Assembly: GCF_003287495.1 (NCBI RefSeq)
Contig: NZ_PRLE01000001.1
Coordinates: 310,001 to 374,000, forward strand
Direction of reading: 5' to 3'
Length of the DNA: 64,000 nucleotides
Source of the DNA: Faecalibacterium prausnitzii
GTDB taxonomy: Bacteria > Bacillota > Clostridia > Oscillospirales > Ruminococcaceae
A model generated the notes under the pieces. The model saw only the letters and a program-made list of their open reading frames with translations, was not told the DNA's origin and ran no database searches. The translations under genes were made by a program, and so were the position numbers. Below are positions 45,288 to 57,917 of the stretch, piece by piece; the first letter of the stretch is position 1, and the number at the start of each line of letters is the position of its first letter.

Positions 45288-46838
45288 TCAGTGCTTTTTT
45301 GCCAGCGCGGCCCGCACCTCTTCTCCCAGGCCCAGCGGCCAGGCTGCCACGAGATAGACGGCGCTCATCCCGCCTGCGCAGAGAGCCAGCGCTCCCAGCC
45401 GCGGCAAAAGCGCTCCGGCAAACCACCCGGCCAGCCCCTGCCGCAGGGCCACGCCCACGGCTGCAGCCCCTGCAGAAGCCAGCATCGGGGCCCCCAGCCA
45501 GCGCCAGAGCCGGAGCTTTGTCTCACTGCTGGCAAGCAGCCGCCCGGTGTTGGCAAGGCAGGTGTAGCAGCTGGACACCAGGATCACAAACAGGAAACCC
45601 GGCATCCCATACCGGGGCAGCAGAAGCACCACGCCCACGATCCGCAAGATCGAGTCCCACACGCTGTAGCGGAACGCCGCTTTCTGCTCCCCCATCCCTT
45701 TCATGGCACCGTCTACCATGCTCTCAAAATAGAGCAGCGGCATGGCCGGGCCAAGTACCTCCAAATAGAAGCCCGCCTCCGGGCTGTGGTAGAGCGTCTG
45801 GGCCAGCGGACAACCCAGCACCCAGAACACCGCCCCGGCCAGGGCGGAGAAATACCCGGTCAGCCGCAGCATCCGGTCAATGAGGGCCTGCAGGCGGGCC
45901 GTCTCGCCCCGGATGTGGGCCTGCGTGATCTCCGGCATCAGCAGGACGGAGAGGCTGCCCAGCAGGCCAAACGGAAACGTCAGCAGGGGCAGCGCCATCC
46001 CTTTCAGGCTGCCATACTGGGCCACGGCGGCGGCGCGTCCGCCCTCAGCCCCCAGTGCAAGGGCAAGGCAGGCGGGCACCAGCATGTTCTCCGCCGTGTG
46101 CAGGGCGCTGGCAAGGCACCGCCCGCCCTCCACCGGCCACAGGATGTCCCAGAGCCGTCTGGCCGGGTCACGGGGGCACCGGGCCTTTTCCCCGGCAAAG
46201 CAGCGCCGGGCCTCCCGGTGGTAGAACAGGAGCATCATACAGGCCGAGACTGCCTCGCTCAGGGCCGTGGCCGCCAGCACCGCGGTGCACTTTCGGCCGT
46301 GATCCCAGCCCCGTAAGATCCCCTGCTCCAACACCACATAGACGACCCCGATGCGGACGGTCTGTTCCGCCAGCTGGCTGAGCACGTTGGGCTCCACTCG
46401 CCGCCGGGCGATGAAGAACCCCCGCAGCACCGCCGAGACGGCCATCCAGGGCATCCCGAATGCTGCCGCCCGCAGAGCGCCCGCGGCCCGGGCGTCTCCC
46501 AGCCACCAGGCAGCCGCCAACCCTGCCAGCCCGAACTGCGCCACCATGGCAAAGGCCCCCAGCCCAAGGCCCGCTGCCAGCAGCCGCGCCAGCATTCCCC
46601 GGGCTTCGGCCCTGCCGCGGCTCAACTCCTCGGCCATGAGGCGGGTAGCCGCCACCGAGACGCCCGCCGTGGCCAGCGTAACGAACAGGGCGTACACCGC
46701 CAGCACCAGCTGGTACAGGCCCATTCCCTCACCGCCCAGGGCATTGGCCAGATAAATGCGCAACCCCATGCCTGCCAGCCGGAGCAGGACATCCGCCCCG
46801 GTCATCAGGGCCGCATTCTTCAGGTAGCTCTGCCGCAT
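45288..46838 (-). CDS. SpoVB-like polysaccharide/lipid flippase (MOP superfamily)
   Basis: The 516-residue membrane protein has about 14 hydrophobic segments. The MOP-type N-terminus is YLKNAALMTGADVLLRLAGMGLRIYLANALGGEGMGLYQL. Relatives (SpoVB, MurJ-like) flip lipid-linked sugars across the membrane for wall or exopolysaccharide synthesis. The ATG at 46838 follows AAAGGAGG. With the dehydratase gene downstream it suggests a small surface-glycan module. It is unusually GC-rich. Confidence 0.85.
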   Translation of the reverse strand: MRQSYLKNAALMTGADVLLRLAGMGLRIYLANALGGEGMGLYQLVLAVYALFVTLATAGVSVAATRLMAEELSRGRAEARGMLARLLAAGLGLGAFAMVAQFGLAGLAAAWWLGDARAAGALRAAAFGMPWMAVSAVLRGFFIARRRVEPNVLSQLAEQTVRIGVVYVVLEQGILRGWDHGRKCTAVLAATALSEAVSACMMLLFYHREARRCFAGEKARCPRDPARRLWDILWPVEGGRCLASALHTAENMLVPACLALALGAEGGRAAAVAQYGSLKGMALPLLTFPFGLLGSLSVLLMPEITQAHIRGETARLQALIDRMLRLTGYFSALAGAVFWVLGCPLAQTLYHSPEAGFYLEVLGPAMPLLYFESMVDGAMKGMGEQKAAFRYSVWDSILRIVGVVLLLPRYGMPGFLFVILVSSCYTCLANTGRLLASSETKLRLWRWLGAPMLASAGAAAVGVALRQGLAGWFAGALLPRLGALALCAGGMSAVYLVAAWPLGLGEEVRAALAKKH

Positions 46839-46944
46839 GGCGCGCCTCCTTTCCCCGCCAATGCACAAACGGGGAGGTTTTGTTTACTGTATGCGGCAAA
46901 ACAGCCCCTTTATGCGCTTTGCAAAAGATGAGCGGCGTCGTGGG

Positions 46945-46973
46945 TTGTTTCTCTCCCACTTTTATGGTATGAT
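46945..46973 (+). promoter_or_regulatory. Promoter of mrp
   Basis: TTGTTT (46945-46950) and TATGAT (46968-46973) are 17 bp apart, about 100 bp before the Mrp gene. Confidence 0.5.
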
Positions 46974-47073
46974 ATGTGTTGGTCACATAAGGGCGGTTCG
47001 CGCCCTTTGATACAAAATGCAAGGAGGAAGCGCATTCCCCTACGGCAACGCCGCCGGAGTGCGCAACGAGAGA

Positions 47074-49618
<2,545 letters not shown>

Positions 49619-49634
49619 TTATTCTCGCATTTTT

Positions 49635-49667
49635 GAGAGCTGCACCCCGCCGGGTGCGGCTCTTTTT
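49635..49667 (+). terminator. Terminator of gdhA
   Basis: AGAGCTGCACCC and GGGTGCGGCTCT form a stem followed by TTTTT, 15 bp after the stop. Confidence 0.85.
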
Positions 49668-49689
49668 GTTTGTGCGGTTTCGTCCGTTT

Positions 49690-49866
49690 GGGGAGCTTTC
49701 TCTTCGGACACGAGGACGAGTTGCGGCTCCCAGCATCCGCTTCGCTTGCGCTTGCGTTTTGCTGGCCGCGGCCCCAACAACAATTCCCTGATTCCGCCAC
49801 TGGCGGCGGTCATTGTTGTTGCAGGCCATTCCATCGCCCGCTCGATTGCCTGCGGCAACAGGGTCC
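49690..49866 (-). repeat. ~200-bp interspersed repeat, copy 2
   Basis: It shares the block order with 33388-33588: GGGACC at the minus-strand start, TGCCGCAGGCA-like stem, GCCAGTGGC, TTGGGGCCGCG, a central hairpin (here CCAGCA/TGCTGG) and GCAACTCGTC. The central hairpin differs in sequence but not in position, which suggests conserved structure. No credible gene is in 49668-49968 apart from this. Confidence 0.55.
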
Positions 49867-49968
49867 CACCCCAGCGGACGGTCCTCAGAGAAACTCCCCG
49901 CACTGACATGCATAGCGGGATGCAGTTTTGTCCATACTCTTTTTATCACAAAAAGAGAGGTTTTACCA

Positions 49969-51585
49969 ATGGACGAGAAGATGTTCTGTTTCCAGTGCGA
50001 GCAGGCGGCCAATGGCTGTGCCTGCGTGGGCAATGCGGGTGTGTGCGGCAAATCGGCGGAGACGGCGGACGCGCAGGATGCACTCACCGGGGCGCTCATC
50101 GGGTTTGCAGAGCTGCTGGTGGAGCTGGGCCAGCCCATCCAGCCGCCGCAGGCACTGCTGTTATTGGAGGGATTATTCACCACCATCACGAATGTGAACT
50201 TTGACCCCGAGACGGTCCGCCAGCTGACGGAAAAGGTCTGGGAGGCAAAGAACGCTGCCTTTGCCACAGCCTGTCCTGCTCCGGCCCCGGTGGGCGATTA
50301 CGACATGAAACAGCTGTGGCAGGAGCCGGATGAGGACATCCGCAGCCTGAAATCCACGGTGCTGTTCGGCCTGCGGGGCATGGCGGCCTACACCTACCAT
50401 GCCCGGGTGCTGGGGTACACGGACGGCGAGATCGACACGTTTTTCTGCACCGCCCTCTCCACGCTGGCCCACGAGCAGGACAAGGAAAAGCTGTTCCAGC
50501 TGGTACAGGAGACTGGCCTGATGGCCTACCGGGTGATGGAGCTTCTGGACAAGGCCAACACCACCACGTTCGGCGACCCGGAGCCTGTGGAAGTGCCCCT
50601 GACCATCCAAAAAGGGCCATTCATCGTCATCTCCGGCCATGACCTCTATGATATGAAATGCCTGCTGGAACAGACAGCGGGCAAGGGCATCAGCATCTAC
50701 ACCCACTCGGAAATGCTGCCCGCCCACGGCTACCCGGAGCTCAAGCAGAAATACCCCCACCTCAAGGGCAACTTTGGCACGGCGTGGCAGAACCAGCAGC
50801 GGGAGTTTGAGGACATCCCCGCGCCCATCCTCTTCACCACCAACTGCATCATGCCCCTGCGGCCCAGCTATGCGGACCGGGTGTTCACCACCTCGGTCGT
50901 CTCCTACCCCGGCATTGTGCACATCGGGGAAAGCAGGGATTTCTCCCCCGTCATTGCCAAAGCGCTGGAGCTGGGCGGCTATGAGAAAGACACCCTCGTC
51001 CCTGGCATGAACGGCGGAAGCACCGTTGCCACCGGGTTTGCCCGGGATGCAGTCCTGCACCACGCGGGCGAGATCGTGGAAGCCGTCAAGGCCGGGAAGA
51101 TCCGGCACTTCTTCCTGGTGGGCGGCTGCGACGGCACCCGCCCCAGCCGCCGCTACTACACCGAGTTTGCCAAGCTCACCCCGCCGGACACCGTGCTGCT
51201 GACCCTGGCCTGCGGCAAATTCCGGCTCAACGACCTGCCGCTGGGCACGGTGCCCGGCACCGGCCTGCCCCGCATCCTGGACGTGGGCCAGTGCAACGAC
51301 GCCTACAGCGCCATCCAGATCGCGCTGGCGCTGGCGGACGCCTTTGGCTGCTCGGTCAACGAACTGCCCCTCTCCATCATCCTGTGCTGGTTTGAGCAGA
51401 AAGCCGTCTGCGTGCTGCTGGCGTTGCTGGCGCTGGGCATCCGGGGCATCCGCCTTGGCCCTACCCTGCCGGCTTTCCTCTCCCCGGGTGTCGCTGCCGC
51501 TTTGCAGCAGAAATACGATCTGAAGCCCATCACCACCCCGGAGGCCGATCTGGCCGCCTGCCTGGGCAGTCACGCCGCAGACTGA
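49969..51585 (+). CDS. hcp: Hydroxylamine reductase / hybrid cluster protein
   Basis: Hcp holds a [4Fe-2O-2S] hybrid cluster. It reduces hydroxylamine in vitro, and in cells acts on nitric oxide and protein nitrosylation. The 538-residue protein has the N-terminal cluster cysteines in MFCFQCEQAANGCACVGNAGVCGK. The hybrid-cluster ligands lie in SGHDLYDMK, TTNCIMPL, GGCDGTRPSRRYY, LTLACGKFRLND and DVGQCNDAYSA. The ATG at 49969 follows AAAGAGAGG. It is monocistronic, with gltB on its own promoter further on. No companion Hcr reductase is present. Confidence 0.95.
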   Translation: MDEKMFCFQCEQAANGCACVGNAGVCGKSAETADAQDALTGALIGFAELLVELGQPIQPPQALLLLEGLFTTITNVNFDPETVRQLTEKVWEAKNAAFATACPAPAPVGDYDMKQLWQEPDEDIRSLKSTVLFGLRGMAAYTYHARVLGYTDGEIDTFFCTALSTLAHEQDKEKLFQLVQETGLMAYRVMELLDKANTTTFGDPEPVEVPLTIQKGPFIVISGHDLYDMKCLLEQTAGKGISIYTHSEMLPAHGYPELKQKYPHLKGNFGTAWQNQQREFEDIPAPILFTTNCIMPLRPSYADRVFTTSVVSYPGIVHIGESRDFSPVIAKALELGGYEKDTLVPGMNGGSTVATGFARDAVLHHAGEIVEAVKAGKIRHFFLVGGCDGTRPSRRYYTEFAKLTPPDTVLLTLACGKFRLNDLPLGTVPGTGLPRILDVGQCNDAYSAIQIALALADAFGCSVNELPLSIILCWFEQKAVCVLLALLALGIRGIRLGPTLPAFLSPGVAAALQQKYDLKPITTPEADLAACLGSHAAD

Positions 51586-51677
51586 GGCGGAAAAAGTCAT
51601 CCTTTTCCCCACTGGGCCTATCTGTTTTTCACAAGAAGAAACGCCAATGGTGCACCAATGTTTGTTGCACCTCACAC

Positions 51678-51705
51678 TTGAACAATCTTCACGAACCAGT
51701 ATAAT
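51678..51705 (+). promoter_or_regulatory. Promoter of gltBD
   Basis: TTGAAC (51678-51683) and a perfect TATAAT (51700-51705) are 16 bp apart. The transcript would start near 51712, directly ahead of a strong hairpin terminator. Confidence 0.65.
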
Positions 51706-51714
51706 AGTTCTATC

Positions 51715-51775
51715 GGAACAACGGCGTTCCAGCAGGGTCTTCCCGACTCTGTTGGAGCGCCGTTTCTTTTTGTTT
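51715..51775 (+). terminator. Promoter-proximal attenuator of gltBD
   Basis: A 20-bp stem (arms 51720-51739 and 51745-51764, three GU pairs, five-base loop) with a T-rich run lies between the gltB promoter and the gene. A small alternative hairpin, GGAAC-AACGGC-GTTCC (51715-51730), uses the first half of the terminator's 5' arm. It could act as an antiterminator if stabilised by a protein. A further six-base-loop hairpin (CTGCGG-AGTGTG-CCGCAG, 51785-51802) follows. Confidence 0.7.
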
Positions 51776-51844
51776 CCGGTTGTGCTGCGGAGTGTGCCGC
51801 AGTGCCATAGAGAGGATTTTTCAAGAAAAAGGATGGGAAAGGCA

Positions 51845-54800
51845 ATGGATAATTTTACCGAGCAGACCTCGCCCCTCGGCCTGTACGATCCCCAGTTTGA
51901 GCACGATGCCTGTGGCATTGGCGCTGTGGTGGATATCAAGGGCCGCAAAAGCCACCAGACTGTCAGCGATGCGCTCTGCATCGTGGAACAGCTGGAGCAC
52001 CGCGCCGGCAAGGATGCAGAGGGCAAGACCGGCGACGGCGTGGGTATCATGCTCCAGATCAGTCACAAGTTTTTCTCCAAAATTGCAGACGAGATGAACA
52101 TCCGCCTGGGCAACGAGCGGGAATACGGCGTGGGCATGTTCTTCTTCCCCCAGAACGAGCACCTGCGGGCACAGGCCATGAAGCTGTTTGAGCTGGTGAC
52201 CCGCAAAGAGGGACTGGAATTTCTGGCCTGGCGCGAAGTGCCCGTGAACCCGGACGCCGTGGGCCAGAAAGCCCGTGACTGTATGCCCGCCATCTGGCAG
52301 TGCTTCATCAAAAAGCCGGCCAAGGTGAGCAAGGGCATTGATTTTGACCGCAAGCTGTACATTGTGCGGCGGGTGTTTGAGCAGGCCAGCAACGGCACCT
52401 ATGTGCCCAGCCTGTCCAGCCGCACCATCGTATACAAGGGCATGTTCCTGGTGCACGACCTGCGGCTGTTCTACGCCGACCTGCAAGACCCGGATTATGA
52501 ATCCGCCATCGGCATGGTGCACAGCCGTTTCTCCACCAATACCAACCCCAGCTGGATGCGTGCCCACCCCAACCGCTTTATCCTGCACAACGGCGAGATC
52601 AACACCATCAAGGGCAACACGGACGCCATGCTGGCCCGCGAGGAGACCATTTCCTCCTCCATCATGCGGGACGATATGAACAAGATCCTGCCCATCATCA
52701 ATACTTCCGGCTCTGACTCCGCCATGCTGGACAACGCGCTGGAGTTTATGGTGATGAACGGCATGGACCTGCCGCTGGCCGTGATGATCACGATTCCCGA
52801 GCCCTGGGAAAACAACAAGAACATCAGCCAGAAAAAGCGCGATTTTTACCAGTATTACGCCACCATGCTGGAGCCTTGGGACGGCCCTGCCGCCATTCTC
52901 TTCTCGGACGGCGACGTGGTGGGTGCCGTGCTGGACCGCAATGGCCTGCGCCCCAGCCGCTATTACATCACCAAGGACGGCCGGATGATCCTTTCCTCCG
53001 AGGTGGGCGTGCTGCCCTGCGACCCCGAGAACATCCTGGTCAAAGATCGTCTCCGCCCCGGCAAGATGCTGCTGGTGGATACCATCAAGGGCGAAGTGGT
53101 GGACGATGAGAAGCTGAAAGAATACTACGCCAGCCGCGAGCCCTACGGTGAGTGGATCGACCGCAACCTGGTGGAGCTGAAAAACCTCAAGATCCCCAAC
53201 ACCAAAGTCCCCAGCTACACCGGCGAGGAGCTGACCCGCCTGCAGAAAGTGTTCGGCTACAAGTATGAGGAGATCAACTCCCTCATCCTGCCCATGGCCC
53301 GGCTGGGTGCCGAGCCCTCGGGTGCCATGGGCACGGATACCCCGCTGGCTGTCCTGAGCGAGCAGCACCCGCCGCTGTTCAACTACTTCAAGCAGCGGTT
53401 TGCCCAGGTAACCAACCCTCCCATTGACGCGATCCGCGAAAAAGTGGTCACTTCCACCAGCGTCTATGTGGGCACCCACGGCAACCTGCTGGAGGACAAG
53501 CCTGAAAACTGCAAGGTGCTGAAAGTCCACAACCCCATTCTGACTTCCACCGACCTGCTCAAGATCAAGTACATGAACGTGCCGGGCTTCAAAGTGGCCA
53601 CGGTGTCCATCAACTACTATAAGAACACCAGTCTGGAAAAGGCCATTGACCGGGTCTTCCTGGAAGTGGACCGTGCCTACAAGGATGGGGCCAATATCAT
53701 CATCCTCTCGGATCGCGACATTGATGAGTACCATGTGGCCATCCCCAGCCTGCTGGCGGTCTCCGCGGTGTCTCAGTACCTCATCCGCACCAAGAAGAGC
53801 ACGGCACTGGCCCTGATCCTCGAGAGCGCCGAGCCCCACGAGGTGCACCATTTTGCCACCCTGCTGGGTTACGGTGCCTGCGCCGTCAACCCCTACCTGG
53901 CCCACGAGACCATCGGCCAGCTCATCGACGAGGGCCTGCTGGACAAAGACTACTACGCTGCCGTGGACGACTACGACAAGGCCATCCTGAACGGCATCGT
54001 CAAGATCGCCTCCAAGATGGGCATTTCCACCATCCAGAGCTACCAGAGCAGCCAGATCTTTGAGGCAGTGGGCATCTCGAAAGAGGTCATCGACAAATAC
54101 TTCACCGGCACGGTGAGCCGTGTGGGCGGCATCGAGCTGGAGGACATTCAGGCCGATGTGGAGGCCCAGCACAACGCCGCGTTCGACCCGCTGGGCCTGG
54201 ACATCAACATGGAGCTGGAAGACGGCGGTGCCCACAAGTTCCGCAGCGGCAAAGAAGAGCATCTGTTCAATCCCCAGACCATCCACCTGTTCCAGAAAGC
54301 CTGCTGGACCAACGATTACGGCACGTTCAAGCAGTTTACCAGTGCTGTGGACAGCATGGGCAAAGAGGGCGTGCACCTGCGCAGCCTGCTGGACTTCAAC
54401 TTTGACCCCAACGGCGGCATCCCGCTGGAAGAGGTGGAACCGGTGGAGTCCATCGTCAAGCGGTTCAAAGCTGCTGCCATGAGCTACGGTGCCCTGAGCA
54501 GCGAAGCCCATGAGACCATTGCCATCGCCCTGAACCGTCTGGGCGGCCGGAGCAACACCGGCGAGGGCGGCGAGCCGGAAAAGCGCTACCACAGCGAGAG
54601 CAATTCCAAGATCAAGCAGGTGGCTTCCGCCCGTTTCGGCGTCACCAGCAAGTATCTGGTCTCCGCGGAAGAGATCCAGATCAAGCTGGCACAGGGTGCA
54701 AAGCCCGGCGAGGGCGGCAACCTGCCCGGTGCCAAGGTGTACCCCTGGATCGCCAAGACCCGCCACAGCACCACCGGCGTGGGCCTCATCTCTCCCCCGC

Positions 54801-56377
54801 CCCACCACGACATCTACTCCATCGAGGATCTGGCCGAGCTCATTTATGACCTGAAGAACGCCAACCGCCACGCCAACATCAACGTCAAGCTGGTCAGCGA
54901 GGCAGGTGTTGGCACCATTGCCGCCGGCGTCGCCAAGGGCGGCGCACAGGTCATTCTGGTCTCCGGCTACGACGGCGGCACCGGCGCGGCACCCCGTACC
55001 TCCATCAAGAACGCGGGCCTTCCCTGGGAGCTGGGCATCGCCGAGACCCACCAGACCCTGATTTTGAACGGCCTGCGCACCCGCGTCCGCATTGAGAGCG
55101 ATTCCAAACTGCTCTCCGGCCGTGATGTGGCCATCAGCTGTATGCTGGGCGCTGAGGAATTCGGCTTTGGTACCTCCCTGCTGATGTGCGAGGGCTGCGT
55201 GATGATGCGTGTCTGCAATCTGGACACCTGCCCCATGGGCATCTGCACCCAGAATCCCGAGCTGCGCAAGAATTTCAAAGGCAAACCGGAGTATATCATC
55301 CACTACCTGACCTTTGTGGCGCAGGAGCTGCGGGAGTACATGGCCAAGCTGGGCGTCCGCACCATCGACGAGCTGGTGGGCCGTACGGATCTGCTCCATG
55401 TCAAGCCCAGCGCGCCGGGCAGCCGTTCCGCCAAGATGAACCTGGACTGCATCCTGCACAACCCGGCCATCGTCAACAGCAACGTCCACTTTGTCAAGGA
55501 GGACACCTACGACTTCCATCTGGAAGATACCCTTGACATGAAAGTGCTGATGAAGAAGTTCAAGCTGAACAGCAAGAACCCCCAGAGCGTGGCCCTCAAT
55601 GTCAGCAACACCGACCGCGCTTTTGGTGCCATCTTTGGCAGCGAGATCACCCGCAAATACGGCAGTGACCTGCCGGACGATGTGTACACCGTCCGCTGCA
55701 ACGGAGCCGGCGGCCAGAGCTTTGGCGCGTTCATTCCCAAGGGCCTGACCCTGCGGCTGACCGGCGACTGCAACGACTACATGGGCAAAGGCCTTTCCGG
55801 CGGCAAGATCATTGTCCGCCCGCCGGAAAACGTGACTTACAAGCCCGAGGAGAACATCATCACCGGCAACGTGGCCCTCTACGGTGCCACCTCCGGCAAG
55901 GTGTTCGTCTCCGGTGTGGCCGGTGAGCGCTTCTGTGTCCGCAACTCGGGTGCTACCGCCGTTGTGGAGGGCGTGGGCGACCACGGCTGTGAGTACATGA
56001 CCGGCGGCACCGTGGTGGTGCTGGGCCAGACCGGCAAAAACTTTGCAGCCGGCATGACCGGCGGCATCGCCTATGTGCTGGATGAGAACTGGGATTTCTA
56101 CCAGCGGGTCAACAAGGAGACCGTCAGCCTGGAGCCTGTGGAGCACAAGTATGATGTGGCCACCCTGAAAGAGCTGATCCGGGAGCATGTGGAAGAGACC
56201 GGCTCCCCCCGCGGCAAAGAGATCCTGGACAACTTCAGCGAGTTCCTGCCCAAGTTCAAGAAAGTTCTCCCCTACGATTATGACCGGATGCTCCGGGTGA
56301 TCGCCTCGATGGAAGAGCGCGGTCTGGACGGAGACCAGGCACAAATCGAAGCATTCTATGCCGTGCAGAAGAAGTAA
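51845..56377 (+). CDS. gltB: Glutamate synthase large subunit
   Basis: GltB transfers the glutamine amide to 2-oxoglutarate, giving two glutamates. The 1510-residue protein has an N-terminal class II glutaminase whose catalytic Cys23 (HDACGIG) would be exposed after removal of a 22-residue propeptide. Next come the central domain, the FMN barrel (KPGEGGNLPGAKVYPWIAKTRH; GYDGGTGAAPRTS) and the [3Fe-4S] cysteines in MRVCNLDTCPMGICTQ. A C-terminal GxGxG beta-helix is present. The ATG at 51845 follows GGAAAGG; an ATG four codons earlier is possible. gltD follows after 14 bp. Confidence 0.96.
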   Translation: MDNFTEQTSPLGLYDPQFEHDACGIGAVVDIKGRKSHQTVSDALCIVEQLEHRAGKDAEGKTGDGVGIMLQISHKFFSKIADEMNIRLGNEREYGVGMFFFPQNEHLRAQAMKLFELVTRKEGLEFLAWREVPVNPDAVGQKARDCMPAIWQCFIKKPAKVSKGIDFDRKLYIVRRVFEQASNGTYVPSLSSRTIVYKGMFLVHDLRLFYADLQDPDYESAIGMVHSRFSTNTNPSWMRAHPNRFILHNGEINTIKGNTDAMLAREETISSSIMRDDMNKILPIINTSGSDSAMLDNALEFMVMNGMDLPLAVMITIPEPWENNKNISQKKRDFYQYYATMLEPWDGPAAILFSDGDVVGAVLDRNGLRPSRYYITKDGRMILSSEVGVLPCDPENILVKDRLRPGKMLLVDTIKGEVVDDEKLKEYYASREPYGEWIDRNLVELKNLKIPNTKVPSYTGEELTRLQKVFGYKYEEINSLILPMARLGAEPSGAMGTDTPLAVLSEQHPPLFNYFKQRFAQVTNPPIDAIREKVVTSTSVYVGTHGNLLEDKPENCKVLKVHNPILTSTDLLKIKYMNVPGFKVATVSINYYKNTSLEKAIDRVFLEVDRAYKDGANIIILSDRDIDEYHVAIPSLLAVSAVSQYLIRTKKSTALALILESAEPHEVHHFATLLGYGACAVNPYLAHETIGQLIDEGLLDKDYYAAVDDYDKAILNGIVKIASKMGISTIQSYQSSQIFEAVGISKEVIDKYFTGTVSRVGGIELEDIQADVEAQHNAAFDPLGLDINMELEDGGAHKFRSGKEEHLFNPQTIHLFQKACWTNDYGTFKQFTSAVDSMGKEGVHLRSLLDFNFDPNGGIPLEEVEPVESIVKRFKAAAMSYGALSSEAHETIAIALNRLGGRSNTGEGGEPEKRYHSESNSKIKQVASARFGVTSKYLVSAEEIQIKLAQGAKPGEGGNLPGAKVYPWIAKTRHSTTGVGLISPPPHHDIYSIEDLAELIYDLKNANRHANINVKLVSEAGVGTIAAGVAKGGAQVILVSGYDGGTGAAPRTSIKNAGLPWELGIAETHQTLILNGLRTRVRIESDSKLLSGRDVAISCMLGAEEFGFGTSLLMCEGCVMMRVCNLDTCPMGICTQNPELRKNFKGKPEYIIHYLTFVAQELREYMAKLGVRTIDELVGRTDLLHVKPSAPGSRSAKMNLDCILHNPAIVNSNVHFVKEDTYDFHLEDTLDMKVLMKKFKLNSKNPQSVALNVSNTDRAFGAIFGSEITRKYGSDLPDDVYTVRCNGAGGQSFGAFIPKGLTLRLTGDCNDYMGKGLSGGKIIVRPPENVTYKPEENIITGNVALYGATSGKVFVSGVAGERFCVRNSGATAVVEGVGDHGCEYMTGGTVVVLGQTGKNFAAGMTGGIAYVLDENWDFYQRVNKETVSLEPVEHKYDVATLKELIREHVEETGSPRGKEILDNFSEFLPKFKKVLPYDYDRMLRVIASMEERGLDGDQAQIEAFYAVQKK

Positions 56378-56391
56378 GGAGGGGAAACTAT

Positions 56392-57870
56392 ATGGGCAAG
56401 ATCACAGGATTTATGGATTACAAGCGCAAGACCAGTGCGGACATCCCGCCGCTGGAGCGCATGGATAACTTTAACGAATTTCACATCTGGCTCTCCCGGG
56501 AGGAGCAGCAGACCCAGGCTGCTCGCTGCATGGACTGCGGCGTGCCGTTCTGCCAGGCGGGTATGATGATCGGCGGCATGGCCTCCGGCTGCCCGCTGAA
56601 CAACCTGATCCCGGAGTGGAACGACCTGGTTTATCAGGGCAAGTGGGAGATGGCGCTCCACCGCCTGAAAGCCACCAACCGTTTCCCGGAGTTCACCAGC
56701 CGGGTCTGCCCCGCCCTGTGCGAGGCGGCCTGCACCTGCGGCGATGTGACCGGCAGCAGCGTTACCGTCCGGGAAAACGAGCACGCCATTGTGGAAACGG
56801 CTTACGCCAAGGGCTGGATGAAAGTCACCCCGCCCCCGGCCCGCACGGGCAAGAGCGTGGCGGTCATCGGCAGCGGCCCCTCCGGCCTCTCGGTGGCCGA
56901 GTACCTGAACATCCGAGGCCACGCCGTGACCGTGTTTGAGCGGGCTGACCGCATTGGCGGCCTGCTGATGTACGGCATCCCCAATATGAAGCTGGAAAAG
57001 AACGTCATCGAGCGCCGCCTGAAGATCATGCAGGCGGAGGGCATTGAGTTCCGCACCAATATGGATGTGGGCGGGGCGGTCTCGGCGGAAGAGATTTTGA
57101 ACCGCTATGACGCGGTCGTCCTCTGCTGCGGTGCCAAAAAGGCCCGCGACCTGAATGTCCCAGGCCGGGACGCCAATGGTGTCCACTTTGCGGTGGACTA
57201 CCTCACCAGCGTGACCAAGAGCCTGCTGGACTCCGACTTTGCAGACGGCAGGGCCATCAACGCGGCGGGCAAGAACGTCCTCGTCATCGGCGGCGGCGAC
57301 ACCGGCAACGACTGCCAGGGCACGGCCCTGCGGCAGGGCTGCACCGACCTGATGGCACTGGAAATGATGCCTCAGCCCCCCAAAGAGCGTGCCGCCAACA
57401 ACCCCTGGCCGGAGTGGCCCAAGGTGCTCAAGGTAGACTACGGCCAGACCGAGTGCATCGCAAAGTTCGGCAAGGACCCCCGCGTCTACCAGACCACGGT
57501 CAAAGAATTCCTGAAAGATGAAGCGGGCAACCTGACCGGTGCCGTCATTGCGTATCTCAAGCCGGAGAAAGACCCCGAGACCGGCCGCACCAGCATGGTG
57601 CCCACCGGCGAGACCTTTCTTTACGACTGCCAGCTGGCCTTTATTGCAGCGGGTTTTGTGGGCTGCGAGAGCTATGTGGCCGATGCCTTTGGCGTCAGCC
57701 TGACGAATCGCGGCTGCGTGGACACCGACCACTTCAAGACCAATGTGGACAAAGTTTTTGCCTGCGGCGACATGCGCCGGGGCCAGAGCCTCGTCGTCTG
57801 GGGCCTGCGGGAGGGCCGTGACTGCGCGGCCGAGGTAGACCGCTACCTGATGGGCTACACCAACCTGTAA
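56392..57870 (+). CDS. gltD: Glutamate synthase small subunit
   Basis: GltD oxidises NAD(P)H on FAD and passes electrons through two [4Fe-4S] clusters to GltB. The 492-residue protein has N-terminal cluster cysteines (ARCMDCGVPFCQ and later RVCPALCEAACTCG). The FAD fold is VAVIGSGPSGLSVAEYL, the NAD(P) fold is VLVIGGGDTGNDCQGTA, and a C-terminal VFACGDMRRGQSLVVWGLREGRDCA is present. AAGGAGGGG precedes the ATG. It completes the gltBD operon. Confidence 0.96.
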   Translation: MGKITGFMDYKRKTSADIPPLERMDNFNEFHIWLSREEQQTQAARCMDCGVPFCQAGMMIGGMASGCPLNNLIPEWNDLVYQGKWEMALHRLKATNRFPEFTSRVCPALCEAACTCGDVTGSSVTVRENEHAIVETAYAKGWMKVTPPPARTGKSVAVIGSGPSGLSVAEYLNIRGHAVTVFERADRIGGLLMYGIPNMKLEKNVIERRLKIMQAEGIEFRTNMDVGGAVSAEEILNRYDAVVLCCGAKKARDLNVPGRDANGVHFAVDYLTSVTKSLLDSDFADGRAINAAGKNVLVIGGGDTGNDCQGTALRQGCTDLMALEMMPQPPKERAANNPWPEWPKVLKVDYGQTECIAKFGKDPRVYQTTVKEFLKDEAGNLTGAVIAYLKPEKDPETGRTSMVPTGETFLYDCQLAFIAAGFVGCESYVADAFGVSLTNRGCVDTDHFKTNVDKVFACGDMRRGQSLVVWGLREGRDCAAEVDRYLMGYTNL

Positions 57871-57917
57871 CCCCCTCCCCTCTATTTTTCAAGCCATTCT
57901 CTTTCCTATCCTAAACA

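Noticed and set aside
51821-56344. 1507-codon open frame antisense to gltB, and similar long antisense frames opposite sufB, copA, capD and guaA
   Set aside because: They mirror strongly conserved genes in GC-rich DNA, have His/Gly/Ala/Val-biased composition and lack family motifs.
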